From assembly GCF_034521915.1 (NCBI RefSeq), contig NZ_JAXHLU010000017.1:1-64000 (forward strand): DNA of 64,000 bases, read 5' to 3'. The position numbers and the translations under genes are program-made. Numbering within the stretch: position 1 is the stretch's first letter; the number at the start of each line of letters is the position of its first letter. The stretch is from Fodinibius sp034521915. Its GTDB lineage: Bacteria; Bacteroidota; Rhodothermia; Balneolales; Balneolaceae. Positions 26,759 to 35,835 of the stretch are shown here, piece by piece. Below the pieces are notes generated by a model. That model was not told the DNA's origin. It ran no database searches and saw only the letters and a program-made list of their open reading frames with translations.

Positions 26759-28126
26759 TTATGCAGCTACTGTTTCCCGGCTAAACTCCTGAATACTGCT
26801 TTTTTTAATGAAGTCACCCATCAACGTAGCTGATGTGCAGTCCGATATTGTAACCTCAACATAATCACCTTTTTCAATGTGATCAGGTCGATCAAAAACG
26901 ACCATTTTATTGGTATCTGTTCGTCCGCAAAGCTGTTCGTCGGATCGCTTGCTAGTGCCTTCAACAAGCACAAGATGTCGTCTGCCAATTTCTTTTTTGT
27001 TCAGCTCCTCCTGAATGTTCATCTGCTGTTCGATAATCTCAGAGAGGCGGCGTTTTTTGACTTCTTCAGGAACGTCGTCTTCATACTTTCTTTGTGCCAG
27101 GGTACGTCCGCGTTCGGAGTAGGCAAACATGTAGGCCAGATCGTATTTTACCTCGGCCATCAGCGACATGGTATCTTCGTGCTCTTCTTCGGTTTCTCCG
27201 CAAAAACCGGTAATAATATCCGTGGATAAAGTGACGCCCGGAATGATATCACGCATTTTTTCAACAAGATCTAAATACTGCTCACGAGTGTAGGGGCGTC
27301 GCATCCGTTCCAGCACATCATTGTTTCCGGATTGTGCCGGAATGTGGATATAGTTGCAAAGATTTGGCTGTTCGGCAATAATTTCGAGCAGTTCTTCGGG
27401 AAAGTCCTTCGGGTGTGGTGAGGAGAAGCGAATTCTCATCTCCGGATCAACTTGACTGGCTTTATACATCAAGTCAGCAAACGAGTTATCACCATCGTCG
27501 TAGGAGTTTACGTTTTGACCCAGCAGAGTTACTTCTTTATATCCTTGATCGCTAAGCTCCTGCAATTCTTCGATAATACTTTCAGCCGTGCGGCTTCGTT
27601 CACGTCCACGCGTAAACGGTACCACGCAAAAGGCACACATATTATCGCAACCCCTCATAATAGTAACAAATGCGCTGACACCGTTGTCATTGCGACGAAC
27701 GGGTTTAATGTCGGCGTAGGTTTCTTCAAGCGAAAGAATAGTGTTTGCGGCCTTTTGTCCGTCCTCAACATCAGAGAGTAGCTTCGGCAAATCGCGATAG
27801 GCATCTGGACCCACAACGAGATCAACGAGCTCTTCCTTCTCCATTATTTTTTCGCGGATGCGTTCGGCCATACAGCCCAGTACGCCCACCGTCATTTCAC
27901 GATCTTTCCGTTCTCTTTTGAGGGCTTTAAATTCTTTAAGGCGATTCCAGACGCGTTCTTCGGCATTTTCGCGAATAGAACAGGTGTTGATAAAAATGAT
28001 TTCGGCATTGTCGGGCTCGTCAACCGGCTGCATGCCTTCCTCCATCAAAATGGAATTGACGATCTCGGTATCAGATACGTTCATCTGACAGCCGTATGTC
28101 TCGATATAAAAGTTGCGTTGATCCAC
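26759..28126 (-). CDS. miaB: tRNA-2-methylthio-N6-dimethylallyladenosine synthase MiaB
   Basis: Radical SAM methylthiotransferase that adds the 2-methylthio group to i6A37 of tRNAs reading UNN codons. 455 residues. The N-terminal UPF0004 domain has cluster cysteines in YGCQMN, NTCSIRENAEER and GCMAER. The radical SAM motif is RGCDNMCAFCVVPFTRGRERSR (shown in part: CDNMCAFC, ~158-165). A C-terminal TRAM domain binds tRNA. The start MDQRNFYIETYGCQMN leaves the usual short lead before the first cysteine. The cysteine set is complete. Confidence 0.96.
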   Translation of the reverse strand: MDQRNFYIETYGCQMNVSDTEIVNSILMEEGMQPVDEPDNAEIIFINTCSIRENAEERVWNRLKEFKALKRERKDREMTVGVLGCMAERIREKIMEKEELVDLVVGPDAYRDLPKLLSDVEDGQKAANTILSLEETYADIKPVRRNDNGVSAFVTIMRGCDNMCAFCVVPFTRGRERSRTAESIIEELQELSDQGYKEVTLLGQNVNSYDDGDNSFADLMYKASQVDPEMRIRFSSPHPKDFPEELLEIIAEQPNLCNYIHIPAQSGNNDVLERMRRPYTREQYLDLVEKMRDIIPGVTLSTDIITGFCGETEEEHEDTMSLMAEVKYDLAYMFAYSERGRTLAQRKYEDDVPEEVKKRRLSEIIEQQMNIQEELNKKEIGRRHLVLVEGTSKRSDEQLCGRTDTNKMVVFDRPDHIEKGDYVEVTISDCTSATLMGDFIKKSSIQEFSRETVAA

Positions 28127-28214
28127 TGTAAGGGGCTGTTTTATTCCTGATTATTTAGACTGATAAATATAAGAATAGATTCGCTCTTTATGAAAGTTTT
28201 GAAATGATAATATC

Positions 28215-28251
28215 TTAAGTCCCCGGCACTTTATAAGTGCCGGGGACTTAA
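28215..28251. repeat. Long near-perfect palindrome between pyrE and miaB
   Basis: TTAAGTCCCCGGCACTT, 3-base loop, and its exact reverse complement: a 17-bp stem. There is no T run next to it. Its core is shared with the hairpin at 8421-8453, suggesting a dispersed palindromic repeat, which may also terminate transcription. Confidence 0.65.
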
Positions 28252-28327
28252 CAGCTTATATTGTAACCAGATGTAAATAGAAGAGGAAAAGGTTTACCAA
28301 GTTTAGAAAATTAGGTAAACCTTAGAA

Positions 28328-28969
28328 TCAGTTCGGCCAGGTTTCGGGGGTTTTGCGCCATTCGGCCAAGGTTTCCAGATCCGATTCGTTTACGTAATCG
28401 TTTTTGCTTGCTACATCAATAAGTGTAGCATAATCGGTGAGCGTAAACATGGGTACGCCGACTTTCTTGAATCGCTTGTTGGCTTTGTCAAATCCGTAGG
28501 TGAAAATACTCAGCACGGCTTCAATTTCGGCGCCGATAAACTGCAGAGCTTCTACAACGGAGATTGCTGATCCACCGGTAGAGATTAAATCTTCGATGAC
28601 GATCGTTGTTTCTTCTTTTTGGATCCCGCCCTCGATCTGGTTACCTAGTCCATATGCTTTGGCCTTGGCGCGGACGTATGACATAGGTTTGTCCATGTTT
28701 TCGGCTACCCAAGCAGCATGCGGAATACCTGCCGTGGCTGTTCCCGTGATAACTTCTACATCGGGATATTTCTGGGAAATAAATTCGACCAATTTTTTTG
28801 CAATCTTTTTGCGGATTTTAGGATATCGCATTGTCAGACGGTTATCGCAATAGATGGGCGAATTCCATCCCGATGACCACGTAAAGGGATCGTTGGGGCG
28901 GAGGATAACCGCGTTAATGTCGAGTAAATCAAGTGCAATTTCTTTGGCAAATGTTTGATCAATAATCAT
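28328..28969 (-). CDS. pyrE: Orotate phosphoribosyltransferase
   Basis: Couples orotate to PRPP to give OMP in pyrimidine synthesis. About 213 residues. Motifs: RPNDPFTWSSGWNSPIYCDNRLTM near the N-terminus (the catalytic Lys lies further on in AKAKAYGLGNQIEGG) and the PRPP-binding loop VVIEDLISTGGS (~124-135). Start taken at ATG 28969 (MIIDQTF); ATG 28975 two codons earlier is equally possible. Monocistronic between a long palindrome and pgpA. Confidence 0.93.
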   Translation of the reverse strand: MIIDQTFAKEIALDLLDINAVILRPNDPFTWSSGWNSPIYCDNRLTMRYPKIRKKIAKKLVEFISQKYPDVEVITGTATAGIPHAAWVAENMDKPMSYVRAKAKAYGLGNQIEGGIQKEETTIVIEDLISTGGSAISVVEALQFIGAEIEAVLSIFTYGFDKANKRFKKVGVPMFTLTDYATLIDVASKNDYVNESDLETLAEWRKTPETWPN

Positions 28970-29045
28970 ATACAAGTATTAATAGTTCGCGTGCTAATCA
29001 ACGTTAATAATAACGAAAAGACTTTACCGATTGATTAGTATATTA

Positions 29046-29519
29046 TTAAATAATTTCTAAAATATATAAAAGTCCCTGCATACATATCAGTGCATAAACT
29101 CCGGCCAGTAGGTCATCAACAAGAATGCCCCAACCGCCGGGAATTTCTTGCAATTTGTTGACGCCAAGTGGCTTCTGAATGTCAAAAAAGCGAAAGAAGA
29201 TAAATCCAACGAGCAGTAAAAGTAAATCTTGTGAAAGAATTCCGCTAAAGGGAACAGCGATAAAGGTCATAGCCTGACCGGCAAACTCGTCCATCACCAG
29301 GGGAGAGGGATCGCCCCCCCATTCTTCTTCGCACTCTTCGGATACCCAAACAGTAATATAGGAAAATAGTATTGTCAACAGAGCCATTCCGTACCACGGG
29401 CTATATAATCCCACAAAATAGATGGGGAAAAGTGCGAAAAAGCTACCCCATGTACCCGGGGCGTTTGGTAAAAATCCGGCGTTAAAGAAACTACCGAGTA
29501 TCGGTTTTAGTTTTGGCAT
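29046..29519 (-). CDS. pgpA: Phosphatidylglycerophosphatase A
   Basis: Dephosphorylates phosphatidylglycerophosphate, the step after PgsA. Start at ATG 29519 (MPKLKPILGSFFNAGFLPNAPGTWGS) gives the usual length of ~157 residues; the longer open frame from 29558 runs back into pgsA. Motifs: PNAPGTWGSFFA, DEFAGQ (~78), and PGGWGILVDDLLAGVYA near the end, with membrane segments between. It overlaps the end of pgsA by 29 bases, so two successive enzymes of phosphatidylglycerol synthesis are co-translated. Confidence 0.9.
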   Translation of the reverse strand: MPKLKPILGSFFNAGFLPNAPGTWGSFFALFPIYFVGLYSPWYGMALLTILFSYITVWVSEECEEEWGGDPSPLVMDEFAGQAMTFIAVPFSGILSQDLLLLLVGFIFFRFFDIQKPLGVNKLQEIPGGWGILVDDLLAGVYALICMQGLLYILEII

Positions 29520-30102
29520 CTTTCTGTAGTGAAAATATTTTTCTGTTAATAAAAGCATATTCTATTCCCGAATAAACGGTGATGGCCACGATGATCATCA
29601 TCAGCCAGCCTAAAATTCCTGATTGCAGGAGCTGTACACAGTAACTGCTGAGCCACACATCCGTTTCGATAAAAACGCCCACCATAAGTACTATATAAAG
29701 GAAAAACATCTGGCTTAAGGTTTTTGCCTTAGCCGTAAGGCGGGTATCCATCGTAATGTTGCGGTAATCAGCCAACATGCGCATACCGGTGACAAATATA
29801 TCCCTGAAAACAATAACTCCAATAGCCCACCAGGGAAATTGGGCAGTATCAATAAAGGGCAAACAGATAAACCCTGCAAAGGTCAAAAACTTGTCGGCCA
29901 GGGGATCTAAAAATACTCCGTATTCAGTTTCAGCACTGTACATGCGGGCGATATACCCGTCAAAAAAATCGGTGACCACGGCTACGGCAAAAATACCTAC
30001 ACTTAGGGCACGCCACACCACTTCATCCTGCACATACAGGATTAAGAAGATGGGAGCCAAAATAATACGGATAGTACTCAATATGTTGGGTATTTGACGC
30101 AC
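29491..30102 (-). CDS. pgsA: CDP-diacylglycerol-glycerol-3-phosphate 3-phosphatidyltransferase
   Basis: Inner-membrane enzyme joining CDP-diacylglycerol and glycerol 3-phosphate to phosphatidylglycerophosphate. 203 residues with several membrane helices. The CDP-alcohol phosphotransferase motif DG-x2-AR-x8-G-x3-D-x3-D is complete (DGYIAR...YGVFLDPLAD, ~48-71). N-terminus MRQIPNILSTIRIILAP is typical. Followed directly by pgpA. Confidence 0.94.
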   Translation of the reverse strand: MRQIPNILSTIRIILAPIFLILYVQDEVVWRALSVGIFAVAVVTDFFDGYIARMYSAETEYGVFLDPLADKFLTFAGFICLPFIDTAQFPWWAIGVIVFRDIFVTGMRMLADYRNITMDTRLTAKAKTLSQMFFLYIVLMVGVFIETDVWLSSYCVQLLQSGILGWLMMIIVAITVYSGIEYAFINRKIFSLQKDAKTKTDTR

Positions 30103-30229
30103 GGCTCAAAGATAGTAATTGTTATAGAGAATTAAATCTTTTTTGTGACACAATAATTAGCTTCGAAAAGCTGCCAGAGTTTAATATTTTGATCAACGAT
30201 TTTTGCTCAACATAAAATATCGATGCTAT

Positions 30230-31516
30230 ATGCAATGCCGGATAATATCTATAGGAAATGAATTACTTATCGGTGATACGGTAAATACTAATGCCAGCTG
30301 GCTGGGCGATGTGCTTACCGAGGCGGGAGTTGATGTGACCCATATTTATACGATTGGCGATGATCTGGATACGATGAAGGATATTTTATCGGAGGCATTA
30401 TCGTCAACCGACCTTATTATTACAACCGGTGGACTTGGTCCCACCCACGACGATATTACGAAACGGGCCGTGACCGAGCTTTTTGATTGTGAACTGGTTC
30501 TAGAAGATTCTGTACTGGAGTTCATTAAAAAGGTGTTTAAGAAGCGCAACATCCCATTTAGTAAGTCGAATTATCACCAAGCCGAAGTACCTGATTGCTG
30601 TGAAGTGCTTTTTAATACACAAGGAACGGCTCCGGGCATGTGGTTCGATCGCGATTCGGTGAATCTGGCGGTGCTGCCTGGCGTACCCCACGAAATGAAA
30701 CACCTGATGAATGAAAAGGTAATACCAAAGGTGAGGAGCATTAATGGGGATACGGAATTTCGTCGTTCACACTATATTACCACGGCCGGGATTGGCGAAA
30801 GTACGCTCAGCGATAAGGTCGTGGGTCCGCTTGGGGATGTATTACCCGATCATGTTAGCGTAGCCTATCTGCCGAGTACACAGGGGACCAAGATCCGAAT
30901 AAGTGCTTACGGCAATTCGGATAGAGAAATTGATGAGCGAATAGATCCTGTTCGAAATCATATCATGCAGAAAGCCGGAAAATACATAATTGGTGAGGGC
31001 AAAGATCTTAATCTGGCGAAAGCGGTTGGCAAATTATTAGCCTCAAAAGGGATATCATTAAGTGTTGCGGAGAGTTGTACCGGTGGTTACCTGGGAAATG
31101 CTATTACGGACGTACCGGGCAGCAGTCGATATATGATGGGAGGTGTTATTGCTTATGCGAACGAGGTAAAAGTAGACCATCTTGGGGTTTCGGCGGATGA
31201 TCTAAATCGGCAGGGCGCCGTAAGCAGACCGGTGGCACTGCAGATGGCAAAAGGCGTTGCGGAAAGGTTGGGGGCCGATATCGGTATTTCTACAACTGGT
31301 ATTGCCGGACCGGGCGGTGGCACGGAAGAAAAGCCGGTAGGAACGGTTTGGATTGGATACTGGAGTCGTGATGAACATTTTGCTGTTAAAGCTCGCTTTA
31401 CGAATGATCGACTGATCAATAAAGAGCGTTCGGCGGCCGTTGCTTTAGAAATAGTCAGACGATCGATCATGGGAATAGAAGGAATGCCATACGGGCTCAA
31501 AAAATATCCGGCTTGA
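30230..31516 (+). CDS. cinA: CinA-family protein (competence/damage-inducible, NMN amidohydrolase-like)
   Basis: About 428 residues in two parts: an N-terminal MoCF-like domain (IISIGNELLIGDTVNTNASWLG, LIITTGGLGPTHDDITKRAV, LPGVPHEMKHLM), likely ADP-ribose pyrophosphatase-like, and a C-terminal CinA deamidase domain (SVAESCTGGYLGNAITDVPG, STTGIAGPGGGTEEKPVGTVWI). Both halves are complete. Start taken at ATG 30230 (MQCRIISIGN), since the frame upstream to 30203 adds only a short unconserved lead. Its stop overlaps the TTG start of the next gene. Confidence 0.92.
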   Translation: MQCRIISIGNELLIGDTVNTNASWLGDVLTEAGVDVTHIYTIGDDLDTMKDILSEALSSTDLIITTGGLGPTHDDITKRAVTELFDCELVLEDSVLEFIKKVFKKRNIPFSKSNYHQAEVPDCCEVLFNTQGTAPGMWFDRDSVNLAVLPGVPHEMKHLMNEKVIPKVRSINGDTEFRRSHYITTAGIGESTLSDKVVGPLGDVLPDHVSVAYLPSTQGTKIRISAYGNSDREIDERIDPVRNHIMQKAGKYIIGEGKDLNLAKAVGKLLASKGISLSVAESCTGGYLGNAITDVPGSSRYMMGGVIAYANEVKVDHLGVSADDLNRQGAVSRPVALQMAKGVAERLGADIGISTTGIAGPGGGTEEKPVGTVWIGYWSRDEHFAVKARFTNDRLINKERSAAVALEIVRRSIMGIEGMPYGLKKYPA

Positions 31517-33600
31517 AATTATTACGCACCACATACATGCTTTTGATATTGCTTACGGCTTGTCTTTCAACAGCCGTGGCCCAAGTCGATTCTACCACTG
31601 TCGACTCGGTAGCATTGGATTCTGCTGCAACGGATACGCTCTTTTTATATCCGCCGGAATTTCCTGCGGTAAATATTGATACTGTTACTTTTGATACTGC
31701 GGTAACAGATACGCTTTTTCGTTTTCCGTTGAATATAGCAGCCCTGCAGGATACCCCCGATCAACCTGCATCACAAGAAGAGGAAAAAGAACTTTTCAAG
31801 GTGAATCCTTGGGAATTTCATGCGCCGCTGGGAGCCAAACGCACGGCTACCGACAGTACCCTGCGGTGGCAGAATTGGCCGGACTGGACCTATAAACTTA
31901 ATCAAGAGCCGGGTGTTATCAGCTACCGGCTGGGGACAAATATTCGATCTAATGCCGTACAGCGCAATGCGCACGAACCGCGTCACCAGCAGTTGTATTG
32001 GGAGGATATATCGTTAAATGATCCTGTTTCGGGAATTGTTAACTGGGAGCTTATTCCCGAAAATAAGATAGCTGATTTTTATTCTGATGATTTGGGTACC
32101 GTGCACGAGTCAAGATTTTATCATCACCAGTATTATATAAATAAGCCGCTTTCCAGGCTGATCTACAGCGAGAGTAAGTTCAATTATCGCAACCTGGAGT
32201 TTGAGGTGAGTCACAATTTATCGCAGCGGACAAATGTGGAATTAAGCTACTGGGATCGGCGTTCCGGGGGAGAATATAGCAACTCCGAAATTACCGGACG
32301 TCAAATTTACCTGAAGGCCAGTCATCATTTAGACCAAAACAAATACCTGAAACTTAACTACATCACCAATAATTACGATATCGGTCAGCCTTTTGGATAC
32401 AATATGTCGGATATGCGGACCTTTAATTTTGATCGCTACTCGGCTTCAGCGGTTCAGAATTCAGCTATAACTAATCAGAAAAACAATATACTTACGTTAA
32501 ATTATTATCAGCGTAATTCCGACAGCACTCAAACAGAAGATAATTTCAGGGCGGGACTTTTTCACCGAAGCGATGAACGCCTTTTAACATTTCCGGGTGA
32601 CAGTACCGGATATAGCCTAACAACAGTTGGCCTTAATGCACGGAAGTGGTGGCAATGGGGCGGTCTGCAGCTCGAGGCCGGAGCCAAGGCCGATTATTCC
32701 ATTAATCAAACGCCGGAAAATAGAAGTTTTGCCGCTGATAATTGGGCTACGGCTAAAGCGGATGGAAGTTTGTTATTAGATTTTATTCCGGTTATCGATT
32801 TAATGGGTGATGCTGAAGTGCAAATGCGCTCCGATGGATTCCAGTCGTACCAGGTAAATGCTGAAGCAGAAATTCCCATCGGTGGATTTTTGCTCAAGGC
32901 AGGAGCATCCTCAGGCACTATTATGCCCACACCGCAGCAATTGTATTGGAATTCCGATCAGTTTCAGGGTAATCCCGATCTTGAAAATGAAAAATTACAG
33001 GATATACGGGGAACACTGAGCTATCATTTTACTCCCGATACCAAGATTGGCATTCGGGGACAGCACAAAGAGGTTACTGACGGCGTTATGATGGCAGATA
33101 GTCTTTTTGCCAATGTAGATAATTATGCTTCACAATCAGCTACGGCCTTTTTTGAATGGGATTTGACGCACTTTGAATTTGAAGGATCGGCCGTTTTTCA
33201 TCGCTTTACGGATAGTTATTTATCGCCATCCGGTACTATCCCTATGTCTTCGCAAGAGCGGATTTGGTTGAAAGGAAGCGCCTACTGGAAAGGCTATCTA
33301 TTTGATCGGGCTACTTATGTAAAAGCGGGGGTTTCGGGGATGGCCGCACCGTTTCGCTATCAAGCCGACCATTATTATCCTGAATTAAATTACTGGCAGT
33401 CGATAAGTGACGATCAGCAATTGCCGATGTTCAACAGGCTGGATGTCAATATTTCGGCCCGTGTGCGTTCTATTATGTTTATTTTACGGTGGGAAAATGT
33501 GCTTGACGATGTTAGTCAACTCGGCTACTTTGAGACTGCTCGTTATCCCATGTCGCAACGCCGATTTATATTTAGCGTGCGAGCACTTTTTAGAAATTAA
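31513..33600 (+). CDS. Putative outer-membrane beta-barrel protein
   Basis: 695 residues with signal peptide (MKLLRTTYMLLILLTACLSTAVAQ). After it come two Asp/Ser/Thr-rich repeats (DSTTVDSVALDSAATDTLF and DTVTFDTAVTDTLF), a plug-like region (PGVISYRLGTNIRSNAVQ, LNDPVSGIVNWELIP) and long alternating beta strands ending RRFIFSVRALFRN. This resembles a TonB-dependent-receptor barrel without a recognisable TonB box; a porin is another possibility. Start is TTG at 31513, overlapping the cinA stop by four bases, which implies translational coupling. Function unknown. Confidence 0.6.
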   Translation: MKLLRTTYMLLILLTACLSTAVAQVDSTTVDSVALDSAATDTLFLYPPEFPAVNIDTVTFDTAVTDTLFRFPLNIAALQDTPDQPASQEEEKELFKVNPWEFHAPLGAKRTATDSTLRWQNWPDWTYKLNQEPGVISYRLGTNIRSNAVQRNAHEPRHQQLYWEDISLNDPVSGIVNWELIPENKIADFYSDDLGTVHESRFYHHQYYINKPLSRLIYSESKFNYRNLEFEVSHNLSQRTNVELSYWDRRSGGEYSNSEITGRQIYLKASHHLDQNKYLKLNYITNNYDIGQPFGYNMSDMRTFNFDRYSASAVQNSAITNQKNNILTLNYYQRNSDSTQTEDNFRAGLFHRSDERLLTFPGDSTGYSLTTVGLNARKWWQWGGLQLEAGAKADYSINQTPENRSFAADNWATAKADGSLLLDFIPVIDLMGDAEVQMRSDGFQSYQVNAEAEIPIGGFLLKAGASSGTIMPTPQQLYWNSDQFQGNPDLENEKLQDIRGTLSYHFTPDTKIGIRGQHKEVTDGVMMADSLFANVDNYASQSATAFFEWDLTHFEFEGSAVFHRFTDSYLSPSGTIPMSSQERIWLKGSAYWKGYLFDRATYVKAGVSGMAAPFRYQADHYYPELNYWQSISDDQQLPMFNRLDVNISARVRSIMFILRWENVLDDVSQLGYFETARYPMSQRRFIFSVRALFRN

Positions 33601-33614
33601 AATATCATTGATTG

Positions 33615-34499
33615 ATGAGTTTAGGTTACGTCGTTAAAGAAGGTTTGGCCGGAATTAGCCGGGCAAAACTTGCAGCATTTACTTCAATATTCTCACTTTT
33701 TATTGCGGTATTGCTGTTGGGTTTACTTGCTCGCTTGGGTTACAATGGCTACGAAGTGGCACAATCGCTAAAAAAGTCGATAGATGTAGAAGTGTTCTTG
33801 ATGGATTTGGATGAGCGGACCACAGATAAGTTGTCTGAGCGTTTGAAGGGGGAAGAGCTTGTTCAGGAAGTGACGTATATTTCCAAAGACAGTGCGGCCG
33901 CTGTTTTTGAAGAAGAGTTTGGCTCAGCAGGGAGTTCGCTGGCAGATCTCAAATTCTTGCCTGCTTCTTTTAAATTGAGTATTGATCCTAATGCTCAAAT
34001 TTCACAGGTCGATTCGCTGGTTAATCAGATTCAATCCTATAGCGGGGTGGATGAGGTGCGTTTTAATCAAAAGCTGCTGAAGCGTATAGAATCTAATTTC
34101 CAAACGGCAGCCATGGTTGGCGGGGGACTGGGGATTCTTATTTTGCTGGCTTCAATGATTTTAGTCTTCAACACTATCCGGCTAACAATTTATGCCAAGC
34201 GCGATCTTATTCGGGCGATGAAACTTGTGGGGGCTACCAATGGATTTATTCGTCGTCCATTTGTTGTTGAGGGTATTATTCAGGGCTTAATTGCCGGCCT
34301 ACTGTCGGTAGGCGTTATGTATGTTGGATTTCACTACTTACTCCCGGAGTATCTCCCGCAGTTGGGCATCTTGGAATGGCCTTTTGGACGCTGGTACTAC
34401 CTCAGTGGGGCAATGTTGCTGTTGGCGATGTTTATGGGATTCTGGGGCAGCCAGTGGGCAGCACGAAGATTTATTAAAGAAACCTCTATTTCGGAGTAA
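33615..34499 (+). CDS. ftsX: Cell division protein FtsX
   Basis: Membrane subunit of the FtsEX complex, which signals to cell-wall hydrolases during division. 294 residues: N-terminal helix (ISRAKLAAFTSIFSLFIAVLLLGLLAR), an extracytoplasmic domain (VEVFLMDLDERTTDKLSERLKG to VDEVRFNQKLLKRIE), then three membrane helices with the FtsX permease signature (MILVFNTIRLTIYAKRDLIRAMKLVGAT). Start ATG 33615 preferred over the adjacent ATG-in-frame at 33612. ftsE is not next to it. It follows the barrel gene by 14 bases. Confidence 0.92.
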   Translation: MSLGYVVKEGLAGISRAKLAAFTSIFSLFIAVLLLGLLARLGYNGYEVAQSLKKSIDVEVFLMDLDERTTDKLSERLKGEELVQEVTYISKDSAAAVFEEEFGSAGSSLADLKFLPASFKLSIDPNAQISQVDSLVNQIQSYSGVDEVRFNQKLLKRIESNFQTAAMVGGGLGILILLASMILVFNTIRLTIYAKRDLIRAMKLVGATNGFIRRPFVVEGIIQGLIAGLLSVGVMYVGFHYLLPEYLPQLGILEWPFGRWYYLSGAMLLLAMFMGFWGSQWAARRFIKETSISE

Positions 34500-34651
34500 C
34501 TAATTCTATTGCTTTGCTAATTTTACCTCTCTTTACAGCTCATGCTTGCTCAGGAGTATAGCTTCTTCGCAACCTGAGAGAGTGCAACTCCATCGCCACT
34601 AAAAACCGTGGCTCTTATAATGATACGTTCAATCGGTAAGAATATATACGT

Positions 34652-34670
34652 TCCGCAGCGGAGCTACGGA
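34652..34670 (+). repeat. 19-bp palindromic repeat, copy 2
   Basis: TCCGCAGCGGAGCTACGGA; flanking bases extend the hairpin to GTTCCG...CGGAAC. It is the one-mismatch reverse complement of 8366-8384. The 34,500-34,783 gap otherwise shows no gene. Confidence 0.5.
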
Positions 34671-34783
34671 ACGAGATGTGAGTGCTGGATCTACTGTAGC
34701 TCAAAAACGTTGAATACTACGCCACTCAGATTTCGAGATAGAGCTTAAGGTGTAAAATCTGAGTAATCAGTAAAATCTGTGTT

Positions 34784-35527
34784 CTACTTCCGCTTGTCTT
34801 TTATATAAACTGCTTTTGATTGTCCCTCACCGGTAGAGCGCTCCTCAATCTGAAAGAGTTTGGTCGCCTCCACAAGGTTACTGAGCTTTCGGTATCCATA
34901 ATTTCGGGGATCAAATTCCGGAGATTGTTTGGCAATATAGCTGCCAGCCTGACCCAAGTGCGCCCAGCCGCTTTCATCAGAGGAAGCCTCAATGGCGTTA
35001 CGCAACAGGTTGACAAGTTTAGTGTCTTGTTTTAGTTCATTGGTCGACATGCGTTGTATAGAAGAATCCTCATCAGTTTCTTCCTCACTGCGAAGTACTT
35101 CGGTATAAATAAATTTATCGCAAGCCGCCACAAAGGGATCCGGGGTTTTTTGCTCTCCAAATCCATATACATACAAACCAGCTTCGCGGATGCGGGCTGC
35201 TAACTTGGTGAAGTCACTATCACTCGAAACAATGCAAAAACCATCGAACTGATCGGTGTAGAGCAAGTCCATGGCATCGATGATCATAGCGCTGTCAGTC
35301 GCATTTTTACCGGTCGTGTAGCCAAATTGTTGGATAGGTTGAATGGAATGATCAAGCAGATGATCTTTCCATCCGCGTAGTTTAGTGGAAGTCCAGTCGC
35401 CGTAAATGCGTTTAACATTGGCCGTGCCATATTTTGCAATTTCTGCCAGTAAGCCTTCGATAATTGAGGGCTGAGCGTTATCGGCATCAATTAAAACAGC
35501 TAATTTATGTGATGTTTTCTGATCCAT
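34784..35527 (-). CDS. NYN nuclease-domain protein with LOTUS/OST-HTH domain
   Basis: About 247 residues, start ATG 35527 (MDQKTSHKLAVLIDADN); ATG 35545 would add six. The N-terminal NYN/PIN-like domain has the acidic metal-site residues in LIDADNAQ, NATDSAMIIDAMDLL and IVSSDSDFTKLAARI. The C-terminus (~160-235, LVNLLRNAIEASSDESGWAHLGQAGSYIAKQSPEFDPRN, seen in part) is an OST-HTH/LOTUS domain that binds RNA. Predicted cytosolic ribonuclease; target RNA unknown. Isolated between two intergenic gaps. Confidence 0.88.
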   Translation of the reverse strand: MDQKTSHKLAVLIDADNAQPSIIEGLLAEIAKYGTANVKRIYGDWTSTKLRGWKDHLLDHSIQPIQQFGYTTGKNATDSAMIIDAMDLLYTDQFDGFCIVSSDSDFTKLAARIREAGLYVYGFGEQKTPDPFVAACDKFIYTEVLRSEEETDEDSSIQRMSTNELKQDTKLVNLLRNAIEASSDESGWAHLGQAGSYIAKQSPEFDPRNYGYRKLSNLVEATKLFQIEERSTGEGQSKAVYIKDKRK

Positions 35528-35835
35528 AGGGGTTGCTATATTCAATTAAAATCATGTGGACTTTAAATTACGATTTTAATTCTTAACTCCAAGAGAGGCT
35601 GCATGGGGTTTTGGCGGGCACCATTACCAATGGTGGTGCACCGAAGGGTAATGATATTAAGCACAGTGGATAAAGCTAATTTTAGATAAAAGTGCCTTTT
35701 TAAACAGTCAGGAGGGGAGGGTAAGCAAATCCTTAATATTGAGTTAACAAAAGAATCAAAATTTTAAAATACCTTTATACATAAAATTTCAGCACGCATA
35801 ATCACATAAACGGTCAATTCAAAAAAAACGAGATA

